A stretch of 64,000 bases of DNA from Mesostigma viride (Eukaryota; Streptophyta; Mesostigmatophyceae; Mesostigmatales; Mesostigmataceae), in the NCBI GenBank assembly GCA_009746045.1, contig RPFO01000153.1:363842-427841 (forward strand). Direction: 5' to 3'. This document shows positions 1 through 11,374 of the stretch, piece after piece. Position 1 is the stretch's first letter. Every line of letters starts with the position of its first letter. The notes beneath the pieces are model-generated. The model saw nothing but the letters and a program-made list of their open reading frames with translations, was not told the DNA's origin and made no database searches. A program made the position numbers and the translations under genes.

Positions 1-2
1 GC

Positions 3-3000
3 CTGTGCACCAGCTCCAGCGCGCTGCTGGCGCTGGCACAGCACTGCACGCAGGACCCGGACACGGACCGGCCCACCTCGGGGGGGGTCAACTTCTGCCC
101 CGACAACATCAACACGGTACGCCGCGCGCGTCTCCCCCTCTGCCTCCCTGCTACTGAGCCGTGCCTGCACCGCTTACGTAGGGGGCTTTTTCTTCCTCGC
201 GGCGCCTCGCGCCACGATCCACCCACCCCACATGCCTTGACACGGGGTCCGCTGGATGCCCTTGCCCCCGCGTCCCCGGCCATGCTGCGTGCGGCGCGCT
301 TGTCGTGGGATGTGTCCGGCGCGCTTGTCACGCGGATGTTTCCCCTAGCGCACACTGCGCCCCAACCACCCTCTCCCCATGCAACGCCATCAAGCTTGTT
401 TCGCGAGTGGTCTGCCTTCATATGCAACTCAGGCAGCCGTGACCAGCCTATGGACAAGTTGGACGTATTTCCATACGCGAGTCAGTGTACTAGCTCGTAT
501 CGCTAGTCAGTACAATGGCCCCACCTTGCCTACTCCACATCCCTTGTCGTTCAACGCGGCTGGCGCAGAGAAGGGCAGTTTTGAGAAATGGTAAACTCGT
601 GGATTGTTTCGTCATTAACTGTTGTGCACTGCACGGTCCCACTTGCGGGCTTCCAAACACCCCCTTCCCCCTCCTCATCTGCATGGCGTGCGCCAGAATT
701 ATGACGACGACATCACATGGCTTCAGCAGCTGAACACGGCCGTCCACGAGCTGGTCCACGTGCTGGGCTTCTCCTCCTCACTCTTTCCGTACTACCGCGA
801 TGCCGCCGGTAACCCGCGCACTCCACGCGATGCGTACGGCGCGCCGCTGGGCGATTCTACCATACGTACGGGCGCGGATGGGGTGATGAAGATGGTGACG
901 CCGCGCGTGGTGGAGGCGGCGCGCGCCCAGCTGTCCTGCGCGTCCCTGGACGGTGCTGAGGTGGAGAACTATGGCGGACCGGCGACCGCGCGCAGCCACT
1001 GGGAAGCCCGCCTGTGGAACAGTGAGCTGATGATGGGGTCCATCTCGCGCGATCGCGTGCTGTCCAACCTCACGCTGGCGGCGCTGGAGGACAGCGGCTG
1101 GTACCTGCCCGTCTGGCAGCAGGCGGCGCTGCTGCGGTTTGGCCGCGGGCAAGGCTGCGCGTTCGCTCTCGAGTCGTGTGCCCCGCGCGCCAACTTCCCA
1201 TTTGTGTTTGCGGGGGAGTACTGCGACGGCCAGCCCCGCTACACCACGGACAACGGGCAGCAGCTGGAGATGTCCGACTATTGCACCGCCAACGACTACG
1301 CTGTGGGTTTCTGCACCGCCTGCACAGAGGGCGTGGCCTCCTCCACCTGCCTGTATGACGGCTGCCGCACGGTTCAAGGGTACACGCGCGGGCGGTGCGA
1401 TGATCTGTCCAACGTGGGCAGCTCGAACAACGTGAACGCGCCCGAGTACTGGGGGCAGCGCTACTCCATCGCCAGCCGGTGCTTCCCCGACGGCGGCGCC
1501 TCCTGGGTCAAGAGGGAGTACCGCCGGCCGGCACAGGGGGCGGGCTGCTACCCGCGCCGCTGCGAGCGGGACACCCTGGAGGACGGGGGGTACGGTCCTT
1601 GGCGGCTCCTGGTGGAGGTGGGTGCGGGCAACTGGGTGAGGTGCGTAGATGGCCAGGTGGTGGATGCGTCGCAGGGGTCCAACCCGGTCAGCTCCTTCAC
1701 CACCGCAGTTATCGGCCCCTGCCCGGTGGCTGCAGACTACTGCCCCTTCAACAGCTGCCCCGAGGAGTGCTTCCGCAACGGGGTGTGCAACAATGGGCGC
1801 TGCAACTGCTATGCCGGCTATGAGGGCAACAACTGCGGGCTGAGGCTCTGCCTCGACGGCACGTGCGCGCCGGGGCAGTACTGCGACGTGGCCAGCGGGA
1901 TGTGCAAGTGGCCGGTCGCGCCGCCTCCCCCCGAGTACCTGCGCCGGCGGGTGCAGGTCACCGGGAACGTTACGTTTGCAAGGGGGACCACGGGGTCGGC
2001 CGCAGCCGTGCCCACGCTGGTCGCGCAGGCACTGCACGCGGCGCTGGAGGGGGCGGAGGGCGTGCTCTCCTCCACGGTGGACGCGGAGGGCTCGCTGGCG
2101 GACAACGGGCGCCGGATCCGCTTCCACATGACGGTGGAGGCGTACGACGACAGTGAAGGGCTCGCCTCCTTTCTGGACACCCTGCGCGGCGACCCCACGC
2201 CGCTGTTTGCGGGTGCCCCCGTGCTGGTGGCGATGAGCCCCGCCACCACGCTGGGGCTGCTCGTGTCTGAGACCGCGCCGCCCTCGCCGCCCAACCCACC
2301 CCCGGCGCCCCCCTCCGCCCCGCCCCCGTCCCCCTTCTCCCCCCCCCGGAGCACGGACATAGCGGGCATCTCGCGCACCGGGTTTGTGATTGCCATGTGC
2401 GGCGCGGGCGTGGGCGTGGTAGTGGTGGCCGCCATCATCTACCTGATTGCCGCACGCCGCAAGACCAAGCGCATCATCAAGGAGCAAGAGGCAGTGCTGC
2501 GCGACATCCACTCCTACTTCAACACGCCCGTCATGACGCCGCGTGTGGGCCTCTCCCGCGCGGCCTCTGGCGCCCGCAGCCCCTTTGCGGCCATGGACGC
2601 GGGCGTGGGCCCCGACGGCGCGCCCATCAGCCCCCGGTCGACCACGATGGCGCGCTCCCGCTTGGGCACGCCGCTCGCGTCGCCCAGGGCATCCACGCCG
2701 CACGCGGTCAGCCCTTTTGGCGCAGTCCCCGACGCCCCCCCCCCCAGAGCATTGTTCTCTACACGGTGGACCCGACCACCCCACGCAGCAAGGCCGCCAC
2801 CGCGCTGCAGGTGGTGGTGCCGCTCTCGCCGCGCGCAAGCATGCGCGGTGGCCCCAGCTCGCCGCGCGCGATGACGATGCAGAGCCCCCGCGGGTACGAC
2901 CCGGGCGAGCTGCAGCACCAGCAGAGCGCAGCAGCCGCTTTCTATGACCCAGGCATGCGGCAGAGGGAGGCGGCCGAGGGGTTGCAGCGGGCAGCAGCCA

Positions 3001-3533
3001 GCGATGATTTCAGCAGGGACTTGGGCGCGCCCGTCCCGCGGTCCCCGCGCGTGATGCGGTCACCCACGACGGGGGCCGGCCTGCGATTGCGGGACGCCGA
3101 GGGGCGCGAGGTGGGCACGTTTGCGCCCTCGCCCAGGGCGCGCGCCTCTGGCAACCCGTCCTTTGAGTTTGCGCCGGGTGGGGAGGGCACGCCGCCGGTG
3201 CCCATCCGCTCCTACCGCATGAGCGCCGACGCGGATGTGGGTGTGTCCCCCTCTGGGCGCACCCGCTCCTCCTACCGCATGAGCGCCGACGCGGATCTGG
3301 GCGTGTCCCCCTTAGGGCGCACCAAGGACTCGTATCGCTCCTCGGGCAGCTCCGCGCCCTCCGTGCCGATGCACCCGACGTCCTTTGACCCGCTGGAGGA
3401 GGATTCTAGTCGGCACAGGGGCAGTGACGCCAGCCCACTGCCCCCGCGCAGCGGCAGCGGCAGCAGCAGCAATGCCAGCACACCCATCAGCAGGGTGTTT
3501 GCCATCCAGCATGATGAGATCAACATCAGCTGA
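3..3533 (+). CDS. Leishmanolysin/gametolysin-like M8 zinc metalloprotease, membrane anchored (5' end outside window)
   Basis: Secreted or cell-surface zinc endopeptidase of family M8 (leishmanolysin, algal gametolysin relatives). The first visible exon, 3-116, encodes a segment ending in VNFCPDNINT, as found upstream of the active site in the family. A phase-0 GT-AG intron spans 117-696. The next exon carries HELVHVLGF (745-771), the HExxH zinc site, then SHWEARLWNSELMMGS near 990-1040, which supplies the third zinc histidine and the Met-turn. A Cys-rich EGF-like segment lies at about 1730-1850, a proline-rich stalk at 2275-2345, one transmembrane helix at about 2370-2450, and a long Ser/Pro/Arg-rich cytoplasmic tail with a duplicated SYRMSADAD motif (3210-3330). 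The frame breaks at an 11-C run (2735-2745): upstream and downstream frames differ by one base. This is either a homopolymer error or a very short intron ending at the pyrimidine-rich AG at 2746-2747. Stop codon at 3531-3533. The family assignment is secure; the tail frame is inferred. Confidence 0.88.
117..696 (+). other. Intron of the M8 metalloprotease gene
   Basis: The donor follows ...AACACG|GTACGC and the acceptor is CGCCAG|AATTAT. Both junctions are phase 0, and splicing joins two segments expected to be adjacent in M8 proteases. Its base composition is less GC-rich than the flanking exons. Nothing else is recognised in it. Confidence 0.75.
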
Positions 3534-4420
3534 GCTGCTTAGGCAGAGCTGCACCCACGAGATGCGTGACCAGGGTACCCAGGGTTTGCTGGGAGCAAGT
3601 GGCCATTAACACGACAGACATGGCGACCCGCCCTAGTCGGTGCTTTTGTGTCTGAAAGCACCTCAAACTTCCACAAAGTGCATCTGTGTACGAAAGTAAT
3701 GCACCGCTAAACACCCACGTGGATGCACTGTTGGAGCACTAGTAAAAGCTCCTTCCGTGCATGGGCTTTTTGTGCGATGAAAGGCGGGGTGATATGCCCC
3801 TATCGCCAGGACAGGTACCCCTGCTGGCAGCTGCACTAGAGCCTCTGCTCCCTGCGAGGTTTCTCAGCAAGCACCTCTTCAAGGATAGGCTAATGGCTCG
3901 AGCCTTCGGGTTCTGGCCTTGCAGAACAAACCTGTCAGCCTACATAGTTCTGTCCTGGCAGAAGAAACCTGTCAGCCTACATACTGTTAACGGCGGGTTG
4001 CACCTTGTATTCCCAGGATTTCGGGAGCCATGCATGCATTGGCATGGATGCTTGGGCCTTAGGTTCATTTAGCGCATACTTTTATGCCATGTTCGGCAAG
4101 GGGAACATGATCATGCCCCTGGCAGTTACTTCTGCACAAGGATTGGGAGCCGTCACTACGCTAAGCTCACAGCCGACTATGTTGAAGAGGCTGTGCATGA
4201 TCTGAGTGCGCAATTCGATTATCATAGAGCAGTGTTTGCTCGACTTGTACGCTCTCATCATTACGACGCAACTTTATTATTACTATATATAATTTCTTTT
4301 CGGGGTTTTCCTTATGTTGCATGCCACTCTCACCACCGTAATTTATCATTCTTAATGAATATATAATTAATATAATTAATAACATAGGTGGTTGTCTCAT
4401 TGATAATTATAATGATATAG
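3534..4420. other. 3' flank of protease gene, no gene seen
   Basis: Non-coding. A short imperfect direct duplication at about 3921-3986 repeats the block AACCTGTCAGCCTACATA. The last 150 bases are strongly AT-rich. No convincing ORF or RNA gene was found. Confidence 0.5.
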
Positions 4421-4424
4421 TTGG

Positions 4425-4545
4425 TGCGAGAGGTCCCCAGTTCGATTCCGGCCCGGATTCATTTGCAGATCGCGTTTTCCGCGGACCGGCACTGAACGCA
4501 AATGGTTTTCACCTTTGTGGCGTGCCAAATCAGAATACATACTTC
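4425..4545 (+). repeat. Short repeat with a tRNA B-box-like motif (possible SINE), copy 1
   Basis: About 115 bp here matches, in inverted orientation, 51247-51362. Both contain AGTTCGATTCC, one base away from the tRNA internal promoter B box GGTTCGANTCC, preceded by GTGCGAGAGGTCCCC as in a tRNA variable/T arm. The 3' half (GCAGATCGCGTT...GGACCGGCACT...) is shared but not tRNA-like. No clear A box and no clean cloverleaf can be drawn for this copy. A tRNA-derived SINE remnant is the best guess. Confidence 0.4.
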
Positions 4546-4863
4546 GTGAACAATATTCTGATCAGACACTCCGATCAGAACAATATGTTCATTAATAGGT
4601 CATCCGCACGCTGTATGCGGGGTCGACCACTTCAGTGCGCACTCAACACGTACGGCTCTACCCCGCCATGTCCACTGCCGACCGGCGTCTGGCAGGTTTG
4701 CGTCCTGTCGCCGTACCTGTTTATTATTGTAGTGGATTCTGTTATGCGCCAGGCACGTGCCGGCTTTGCTAGCATTGCAGGCCGTGCCCCTGGCCTAGTG
4801 ATCACGAACAAGCAAATGGGGAAGGGGGGCCGACTAACAAGCAGAATTCACTAGCTGACCTCA

Positions 4864-5560
4864 TTTATGCCGACGACATCGTGAACGCTCATCGAGAAGC
4901 CGGAGTCTGCCCATGCAACTTTGGCTGGACTGCCTGGCGCTCGGGGCTCGGGCGGTTGGTCTAGAGATCAGCCCCAAAACGGAGGCCCTGGCCCTCGGCA
5001 TGGCAGGGCCCCCGCCCACACTCCGCCTCTTAGACGACACCAAGGTCAACTACCCTACTTCAGGCCGCTTCAAGCTGCTCGGCAGTTGGCTTCCCGACTG
5101 CGAGGATGACCTGACGACAAGGATCGGCATGGCGTGTGCGCAACTCCATGACCACCGCCGCTGGTGGAGCAACCCCGCCCTACCCCAGATCATCAAGCGT
5201 GACCTCTTCAAGGTCGTCATTCTGACGATCCTGACCGACAGCGCCGAGACCTGGACACTGACGCAGGAGCTGGAGCAACGACTCGACGGCAACGTCACCA
5301 AGATGCTGCGCAAGGCCCTCAACATCCCCTTTGGTTTGCACATTAGTAATGAGGATTTGTACGCTGATTTGCCCTATGTTTCCCACATTATTAGGCACTG
5401 TCAGGCTCCTGGGCCCAGCCGGGCACCTGGCCCGCACAGATCAGGTAGACACATCAGATGGACTAGCTGGCACCAAGCCCGCCCAGCCTGGGCGTTATGT
5501 CCTCACCTGGCGTGCCCCAGGCCGCGCGCGGCAGGGCCGCCACCCGTGGACTTTTCGTGA
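4864..5560 (+). pseudogene. LINE-A reverse transcriptase C-terminal region (fragment)
   Basis: An open stretch encodes WLDCLALGARAVGLEISPKT, then RFKLLGSWLPDCEDDLTTRIG, LFKVVILTILT and KMLRKALNIPFGLHISNEDL, the segment following the YADD box in this family. The YADD region itself (about 4864-4885) is present just upstream with a small insertion disturbing the frame. Compared with copies at 18064-18519 and 38815-39370, TYGAE is changed to TDSAE and the end after HIIRH is frameshifted. It belongs to the LINE-A copy split by LINE-B at 5573. Confidence 0.75.
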
Positions 5561-5711
5561 TAGACTCGGCATTGAATTAAATTAAATTATAACATGCCTC
5601 CGTTGGGAGATCATGTAGCACATATTCCAGGTTGGATGGGTGGTGGAGGAAGCCGCGTAATCGAACTAACCTAACTCTAAGCTATATCTAGTCTAGAAAA
5701 GCCTATCTACG

Positions 5712-6578
5712 CTACTCATCAAAACGGCTCCTCCTCTTGGGGGGAGGCGGCTTGCCCACAGGGTCGGGCGTGTGAGCCTTGACAATCTTCTGCCACCGCT
5801 TCTTGTCCTGCATGGCAGTCCAGAGAAGGGAGAGAGAGGGGATGCGGTATTCAAACTGGGCTGGGACCACTAGGTCGTCCAGCAACATCTGGACGTAGTT
5901 CGTGACATGTTTCCCTACCCTTTCGGGAATGTTCTTGGGGCCAGGCCAGGTCAAAATATGCCGCCCTGGCTGGCCAAGCCGCTGGGGACCGGCCAGACCA
6001 AGGGCGGTGTCGACCTGGCTGGTGCGAGCAAGATGTCCTACAAATGCGATCCTACGCTGCCTAATCTCGTCCGAAATACGAGGCATACCCTGATACAAAG
6101 ACTCTAATGACCTACGCTGAGAAAACCCTACATTCAGGACCTGTCGGAGCATCCTGGTTACCGTGCCGTTGAGCCTGGCTGCCAGTGTGGGTGTGAGTGT
6201 CCACGCCTCGGCGCCATACGTGAGCACCGTGAGGACGAGGACCTTGAAGAGCATGCGCTTGCGGTGCTCGTCCAGGCCCTTGGAGCGCCAGTAGGTGTTG
6301 AGCGAACGTAGCCTAGCCCAGGTCAGGCCAATGCGGGCGTCCACATCGTCGGCGGTGTCAGGGAGCATGCTCCCCAACAGTTTGAAGCGGTCGCGGAACG
6401 GGACCTCCGTACCGTCGAGCAGGCGCGGCAGCGGTGGACGACTGGAGGCCCCAATCACCGACCATCGCCTCAGTTTTGACACTAATCTCCAACCCTACCG
6501 CCCTCGCCTCCAGGCCCAGACAGTCCAGCCAGGTCTGAATGTGCTCGGGGCGCGCGATGAGGGTGCATGGTGTCGTCC
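5712..6578 (-). pseudogene. LINE-B RT thumb and C-terminal domain
   Basis: The minus-strand reading from 6578 gives RPEHIQTWLDCLGLEARAVG in one frame, then, after a frameshift near 6470, an open 250-residue segment with RFKLLGSMLPDTADDVDARIG, LFKVLVLTVLTYGAEAWTL, SLESLYQGMPRISDEIRQRR, FVGHLARTSQVDTALG and a basic C-terminus ending KRRSRFDE. Nearly the same protein is encoded at 13481-14343, which shows the native frame. It is interrupted upstream by the transposon at 6579. Confidence 0.8.
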
Positions 6579-9500
6579 ACAACGGTTCGAGCCCCGCCAA
6601 AAACGACCATCTTATTCCGTCACCAAATTGGCGCGAGATCCCGAAAATCTGGTGGGCGGGAAGGTGACGACGAGGCAAAAAGTCACGCAGCACCCATGGC
6701 GGCCGTGAAAATCCTAGCGACCGTCCTGAGAACACATTACGGACAGCGAATTCATTTTGAGCCTTCATAACTCATCTACTTCACGTAGATATTTTTTTAT
6801 CCTAAAGAAATCGGCCCATTTCTTCAGGAAAACAGAAAAAGGGCGGGCATTTTCGCGAGGTCGGGTCAGGTCCGCTGCATTTTGCAGTGGCCACGGACCC
6901 CCAAAAAGTCACACCAGAAACTTATCAAAAACGGCGACAGTGTAGTTCGAGGTAAGCCGCTCGCACGATTCTATGACTAATTCAAAAATTTTTGACCGAA
7001 AAACTTTTTGTTAAACCGACTGCCATTGTAAATGCCTCGTTGCCGCAGCAGTTGGAACTGCCAGGAGGGTGCGTGCGGGGCTGATCATGGCAACGCACGT
7101 AAAAATATGCCACTCCCTCGTTTCTTTCATTTTTGTCATCCCATTTGCGCAGGGCGCTTCAACAACTTCTAGAGCGAAGCCCAGCCTGATTTTTTGCTGG
7201 CTTTGTATTGTAGACCTGCGCTCATCACTGAATATCGCCTGCGATCGTTGCGAAATGAAGCATGAATACGCATTGCGCTGGTTGATCGAGTCGACGCTGT
7301 ACAGTGGCACCTGCTTTTTCGGCATCCGGATCCAAGGTAGGGTGAAGCCAGCCCCGATCCCCATCCAGATTTTCTGCCTGTCTCTTTCCCCGAGGCTTGT
7401 GAAAGCGCCTCGTTCATGTTACGCCGGACGCCTCGTCAAGCATCGCTGCTCGAGAGGGAGACGTAAGCCATGGCCAGCCTCCCCAAACAGCGTGATGTGC
7501 GCCTGTTCATTCTTCCAAGTGTAATTCATGGCGTAGGAAGCTGAGCCTGAAGGCAACAAACAGAAGGTACATGTCCTGTATTCAACAGTCAGCACATATA
7601 GGTGTGTTGATGTGCAACCCTGGAGCTTATCCAGCTTTAACAGGCCATACAACACGCTGCTGGGGCTCCACTTTAGCGGACTGTTGGTAAGCATTTCAAC
7701 CTCTTTCCTTGGCCAGATTATAATGCACCATGTTTATCAATGATGGGCGGCGTGTTCTGATCTGGGGCTGGGAGGCACGAAGAAACCAGGGGGGAGCCCA
7801 GTTATGTGAAGTGCGCAGATGCTGTTGCTGCCTTGAGAAACCCAGGATTCATTGCCCTTGTTACATTCAGATATGTTGAAGCAGGCTGAGCTAATTAAGT
7901 ACTATACATGGAAGGGGGCTACATGATCCATCATGGAATATGTGCTACATGATCTCCCAACGGATCGAGGCATGTTATAATTTAATTTTTAATGTAATTA
8001 TTAAATGGAAGGGGGCTGATTTGTCTTTGATATGGTTGCTGCCTATGATGATGAATATTGTTGCGGGCACAACAGAGTGCACAATGGGCTTACAGCATTG
8101 CGTAAGAGGCATGAATCTCACCAGGACACCTTCTACGGGCTCACAACAACATCACAATAACGATTACCAAAGTGCTTGCTGCCACACCACTGCCACATCA
8201 CTCCCCACCACCCCAACACACCTACCACTGTTACGCCGTTGTTAGCGGTGCCACGATTGCATAGCAATACCAACATTCCTGTCGTTGGCATGGAGGACCA
8301 CCAGGTGCATCGTGTGCGCATACCCATGTGACAGATATTATAGACTCCCACCAGGAGCAACGTCCACCACCATGAGTCTCGCCTGTTGGTGTAACAGCTG
8401 GCAGTGTCCCTACAACTCAGTATGGAATCTGCCATTAACGATAACGCCAGGCCCTGCACCATTGCTGCCACAATCTGCCATATTGACTTCGCCCATCGCA
8501 GCCTTGATCGTGATTGCAGCCACAAGTTCCTGCCGGCCCTCTTCATCTCTTCTATCGTAGCACCAGAAACTGGGGCCACATTTAGCAGCATCGGCAGCTG
8601 ACATAATAGCTGGCACCTGGCACAACAGATAATGCCAGTAGTATCAAAGAAGGCACCCTACTGCTCACCATTGCTATCAATCACTGGCATGATCAATCTG
8701 TCACTACCACTTGCCAGCACCACAGAATATCATGACCTGGTGTGTTGCCACGGAAATCTGAATGGAGAGCTTTCACCACAAGCCCACCCCAATGAGTTGG
8801 TTTGCACACTACACCACTGTTGGCTGTACCGTGCCACCTGCCACATAAATTTCCCTTCCATCATGCAGCAGTAGCAACATAACCTCAAGGCTAGACCATA
8901 ACGTCTATCTGCATAACGATAGCCTTCATGATCGCTGCCTCGTGCCACTGGCCATACTACTGCCATCTGCATTACTTTCTACCACATGTGCCACTCTCTT
9001 CTGCATCACTAGATCCCACTACTGCTGCCTGACCTGCCTGCTGCCAGCACCTTCGCTGGCATCAGCTCATGGCATGCCCATGGCCACATCCTCCATCTGC
9101 CGTGCATAGCCCATGCTTCACTAGGATTGGTAGTCCAGGGTGCACGATGAACAACACAATAAAAAAATGCCCATGCACCTTTAGAAGATTGTTTGGCATG
9201 CGAGCTAGCTGGCTAGTTAATGTGCTAGAGATGTTAGATAGCAACTGCAAGCAAATGTAGTGTGCAGCCATGTTTGCTTCGAACCACTATTTGACTTGCC
9301 AACTAGTTGCTCTCTCTCAACACGCCCCACCATTGGAATGTTGGTAGTTAATACTATTGATGTATCAAAGAGACAACTGTTCATGTATTTCCATGATGAA
9401 GTGCATGCCACATGTATGGGTGGAGATAACCAAGTTGGAGTTCAACCTTACCTCAGCTCGTACTGTTATGGGGTATGAACTTGTAAGGAATATATATATA

Positions 9501-10205
9501 TGATGTTGGCTGCTGTCACGTGTCACTGTGACACATCGTCATCTGTGGTGTGACTGAGGTAATACTTGGCAATCATGTTCAGCATGCTCTATTTAAATTG
9601 CATTAAAAATTTCAGCTCTGTCTGAACTCATTTGCGCTACCTGTGCATTGCTATGGTGCATTATATATCCAAATTTTGCGCGAGAGTGACGCGTGACAGC
9701 AGAATCATGTAACTAGTTGGTGTTCAACCAAGGTGCAACTTTGCAGCCAGCCTGCAGATGTTGCAAGTAAAGTGTTTGCTTACTTCCAGGTTAATCTGAG
9801 CTCATTTGCACTGTTGGGTGCATTTAATGATCCATAAAATGCTCCAAATGACCGTATTTGTGACGGTTGACAGCATAATTTCTGGCCATCCCATCTCTAT
9901 TACGGGTGCAACTTGGTACTTGAGCTGCATATGTTATATTTAATGTGTCTGCCCATTTCCAGGTTAAAACGACAGTAATTGTGTTGTTTGTGGAATTAAT
10001 TATGAATAAAACTGGCAATTTTGGCATTTTTTTATGCTTTTGGACGTCACCATTCTGTGAGCACCAAGTGGCCAACCAAGGTGTGACTTGGCACAGTAAA
10101 TCTGGGTACCATGGAGAAGCCAGCCACCAAGTTTGACCATCATCCGAATATTAGTGCAGCTAGGAGGAATAAGATGGGTGTTTTTTGGCACTTTCAGACC
10201 GTTGT
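6579..10205. mobile_element. ACAACGG-family DNA transposon, copy 1 (3,627 bp)
   Basis: It interrupts LINE-B with a 4-bp TSD, GTCC, at 6575-6578 and 10206-10209. The left end reads ACAACGGTTCGAGCCCCGCC; the right end, reverse complemented, reads ACAACGGTCTGAAAGTGCC. The ends match those of the 3,619-bp element at 40543-44161 in opposite orientation. No transposase was recognised; interior ORFs are short and unconvincing (for example 7011-7364 on minus). Tandem repeats of about 172 bp lie near the right end. The superfamily is unknown: a 4-bp TSD occurs in several groups, and the terminal motif does not decide. Confidence 0.8.
9600..10110. repeat. Diverged tandem repeat, about 172-bp period, about 3 units
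   Basis: Anchors recur at about 9738 (GCAACTTTG), 9909 (GCAACTTGG) and 10083 (GTGACTTGG), and TTCCAGGTTAA recurs near 9785 and 9956. It is subterminal in the ACAACGG transposon at the end bearing TGAAAGTGCC. The second copy has a similar 170-bp tandem block next to the same end. Confidence 0.6.
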
Positions 10206-11110
10206 GTCCGTATAAATCAGGTCAGCCCTGGAGGCGGTAACCCGTGCTAACCCCGCCGTGCCCACGCTCGATGTCCAAGCCTGGCTCGAACCCCTTAAGA
10301 GCAGTAAAGCGCGCACGTGCCTGTCGCATGACGTGGTCCACGACAATAATGAACAGGTATGGGGACAGGACACAACCTTGCCACACCCCGTGGTGAAGGG
10401 GGAATGGTGGGGTGGTGCCTTCCGCAGTCCGCACTACTGCCTGTGAGCCCTCATACAGTCGGCGAATGGCAGCAATAAATGCTGGTGGCACTCGGTCCAG
10501 AGCTAGGATGGCCCAAAGAGCCTCCCAGAGGACCGTGTCAAAGGCCTTGATATAGTCAACAAAAATGAAGACCAACGGCAAACTGTCAGGGCAAAGGCGA
10601 CGCACCTCCTCCATCAACCGGCGCGCGACAAACACAGCCATGACAGTGTTACGACCACGACGAAAACCCATCTGAGGCTCACCCAGGTGTGGGTCCAGCG
10701 CGGCGCGGAGCCTGTGCAGCATCATGCGCATGAAGACCTTCAGCGCGGCGCTCTGGAGGCAGACACCCCGGTATAGTTACCGGGGTCAGCAGCAGAGCCC
10801 TTCTTGTACAGCATGACGCGGATGGCCGTCTGCCACTCAGCAGGCGGAGGCTCGTCAGAAAGCAGGACACGGTTGCAGAACGCCAGCAGAAGATCCCTAA
10901 CCGCTGGATCAGGGGTCTTCAGCAGCTCAGCAGAAAGGTGGTCGGCACCGACCGCCGCATCGTACCGCAGGCGAGCAAGGGCGCGCCGTCTAATTCCTTC
11001 AAAGTGAAGGGGTGGACGACGTCGTCAGTGGCAAGGCAGCCCTCCTGCAAGGCGGGGACTTGGTAGTCCGCGGCCGAGGAAGGGGGCGCTGGCGGCGGCG
11101 GCCGGCGGGG
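10206..11110 (-). pseudogene. LINE-B reverse transcriptase palm (fragment)
   Basis: Minus-strand RT core with LHRLRAALDPHLGE, MGFRRGRNTVMAVFVARRL, VFIFVDYIKAFDTVLWEAL (motif A aspartate), RRLYEGSQAVVRT and GVWQGCVLSPYLFIIVVD (motif B). Upstream of 10731 the frame shifts, but the family sequence continues (LSAELLKTPDP..., FCNRVL, VCLQSAALKVF). The YADD codons lie exactly at the transposon break. Confidence 0.75.
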
Positions 11111-11374
11111 GATCGACGTCCGGCAACCCCGAGGCAATGGACATGTGCTATACACTCGGCATGGACATGTGCTACACTAGACGCGACGGGCTCACGCCCG
11201 GGCAGCCTCCTGGTTTGTCTGTAATATGGTCGAGGCAGATGGTACGCAAGTATAGATGGCAAGTAGTGATGAAGGAGACCACCCCCAAGTCTGTGGGGGC
11301 TCCGCGTGTGACCGCGTATGGCATTCATAGCGATTCGGGCCGCGGTGCCCACACCCCTGTAACTAGGACCTAGA

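Larger units (their letters stand above)
5573..11153 (-). mobile_element. LINE-B copy 1, 5'-truncated, interrupted by a DNA transposon
   Basis: LINE-B lies on the minus strand inside LINE-A copy 1. The 9-bp TSD ACTCGGCAT is at 5564-5572 and 11154-11162. Reading in element direction, 11110 to 10206 gives the RT palm (MGFRRGRNT, FVDYIKAFDTV, QGCVLSPYLF), and 6578 to 5712 gives the rest (RFKLLGS, LTYGAEAWTL, RRIAFVGHLARTSQVDTALG) to the stop. The 3' UTR ends in a CTCC-CAAC-GGAG hairpin (5598-5609) and an AATTAAATT tail. The DNA transposon at 6579-10205 splits it at the YADD region. Its 5' junction carries a short extra repeat of neighbouring LINE-A sequence (ATGGACATGTGCTATA). Confidence 0.85.

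Noticed and set aside
778-2838. 686-codon minus-strand ORF opposite the protease
   Set aside because: Antisense shadow of a GC-rich coding exon; the plus frame has clear M8 motifs.
7011-7364. 117-codon minus ORF inside the DNA transposon
   Set aside because: No motif, overlapped by other frames of similar length, not found in the second copy.
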